A DNA stretch of 64,000 nt from Streptomyces sp. B21-083 (lineage in GTDB: Bacteria > Actinomycetota > Actinomycetes > Streptomycetales > Streptomycetaceae): NCBI RefSeq assembly GCF_036898825.1, contig NZ_JARUND010000001.1, positions 1,178,001-1,242,000 of the forward strand, in the 5' to 3' direction. Positions within the stretch are counted from its first letter, which is position 1, and each line of letters begins with the position of its first letter. Shown piece after piece: positions 63,310 to 64,000 of the stretch. Both the position numbers and the translations under genes were made by a program. The notes beneath the pieces were generated by a model. It made no database searches and was not told the DNA's origin. It saw nothing but the letters and a program-made list of their open reading frames with translations.

Positions 63310-64000
63310 ATGAACGCACGGTTCTGCTCACTCCCGCAGCAGCCGGCCCCCACGTTCGCACCGGGGTTGCCGGCCGAGCGGCTCGGTGCGCTCCTTTCGG
63401 GGCGTCAGATGTGGGTGAACGGCACCGTGCTCCACTACTACTTCTTCGACCGGGACAGCGACGGCTCGGTCATCCCCCTGCCGGGGACCGGGGAGACACG
63501 GTGGGAGTCATGGGTCGGCACCGAGGCGCAGCGCGACGTCGTCCGTGACTGCTTCCGGGAATGGCTCGACCTGGGGATCGGGCTGTCGTTCGTCGAGGTG
63601 CGCGACCGCTCGGAGGCCGAACTGCGCATCGGGTTCCAGACCGGTGACGGTTCGTACTCCACGATCGGGCGGGACGCACTCTCGGTGGGTCTGGGGCGGC
63701 GCACGATGAACTTCGGCTGGGATCTGACCGCGTCTGGGGAGCGCGCGACGGCCCTGCACGAGATCGGGCACGCCCTGGGCCTGCTCCACGAGCACCAGAA
63801 CCCGTTCGCCGGCATCCACTGGGACGACGAGGCCCTGTACGACGACCTGGCGGGCCCGCCGAACTTCTGGGGCCGCGACAGGACGAACGTCAACATCCTG
63901 CGCAAGCTCGACCCGGACGAGGTGAACGGCTCCGTCTGGGACCCGCTGTCGATCATGCAGTACCCGTTCTCGGCGGGGCTGATCCTCGAACCGGAGCAGT
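63310..64000 (+). CDS. Metzincin-type zinc metalloprotease, 3' truncated by window edge
   Basis: 230 residues visible from the ATG at 63310 to the window end, no stop reached. HEIGHALGLLHEHQNP (from residue 150) is a complete HExxHxxGxxH zinc site. SIMQYPF (near 216) fits the Met-turn that defines metzincins; the HEHQNP flank is astacin-like (M12A). No signal peptide is visible, so it may act inside the cell. Upstream it has a TLHYYFFDRDSDGS-like beta opening (VLHYYFFDRDSDGSV). It shares a divergent promoter with the LuxR regulator. Downstream domains are cut off. Confidence 0.85.
   Translation, partial: MNARFCSLPQQPAPTFAPGLPAERLGALLSGRQMWVNGTVLHYYFFDRDSDGSVIPLPGTGETRWESWVGTEAQRDVVRDCFREWLDLGIGLSFVEVRDRSEAELRIGFQTGDGSYSTIGRDALSVGLGRRTMNFGWDLTASGERATALHEIGHALGLLHEHQNPFAGIHWDDEALYDDLAGPPNFWGRDRTNVNILRKLDPDEVNGSVWDPLSIMQYPFSAGLILEPEQ

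Overview
The window is very GC-rich DNA, with G or C in most third codon positions, many ATGA or GTGA start/stop overlaps and GTG starts. It carries families typical of Streptomyces: XRE/DUF5753 + DUF397 pairs, RsbW-like ATPases, DUF6924, SGNH enzymes with sugar-binding tails, a consensus CebR operator and a Zur-type box. The mixture of defence genes, decayed genes and one central-metabolism gene (monomeric isocitrate dehydrogenase) suggests a Streptomyces chromosome, probably outside the most conserved core. No rRNA, tRNA, CRISPR array or intact insertion sequence was seen.

Layout. (1) 0-9 kb: the 3' part of a type ISP-like DNA methyltransferase with three TTA codons. It is followed by a degraded stretch holding three copies or fragments of one zinc-ribbon gene, a stray 3' end of a lipoprotein gene, and SMI1-like, HEAT-like and aldo/keto reductase remnants, with intact DUF6924, EcsC and GH16 genes between them. 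(2) 8.7-14 kb: lipoprotein, CoiA-like protein, RsbW-like ATPase, and an XRE regulator with its DUF397 partner. (3) 14-35 kb: a defence island. It has a two-gene SNF2 helicase + large N6 adenine methyltransferase operon (DISARM DrmD/DrmMI-like, but without DrmA/B/C in the window), two soluble Ser/Thr kinases, a solitary HsdM-like methylase with a fused recognition-like domain, and a complete type III Wadjet operon jetABCD (DUF2397, DUF2398, SMC-like ATPase, DUF2399) joined by ATGA overlaps.

(4) 35.5-52.3 kb: secreted and housekeeping functions. These are two SGNH esterases (one ricin-lectin, one CBM2 under a perfect CebR palindrome), a membrane-bound molybdopterin oxidoreductase, a DUF1996 protein, a PatB-like aminotransferase, a Gfo/Idh/MocA oxidoreductase, an ABC exporter, a YbhN-like membrane protein, a Zur-box COG0523 metallochaperone and an MscS channel. 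An MmyB-type regulator and an M1 peptidase are present only as pseudogenes. (5) 53-55 kb: monomeric NADP-isocitrate dehydrogenase. (6) 55.3-64 kb: a protease-centred signalling cluster. An operon of S8 subtilase, ECF-like sigma factor and acidic 177-aa protein is divergent from a TPR-CHAT (caspase-like) protein. After a 129-bp tandem repeat come a LAL-type LuxR regulator and a divergent metzincin, cut by the window end.

The most interesting unit is region 6. A TGATACAGGG(G)(T)CG element occurs twice in the S8/CHAT divergent promoter and once inside an inverted repeat in the LuxR/metzincin divergent promoter; I saw it nowhere else in the window. This links three proteases of different families, a sigma factor and a regulator into a likely single regulon, whose logic (protease-controlled sigma factor) is my inference. 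The helicase-methylase pair, whose recognition region drops to about half GC, is the second candidate for an under-described system.
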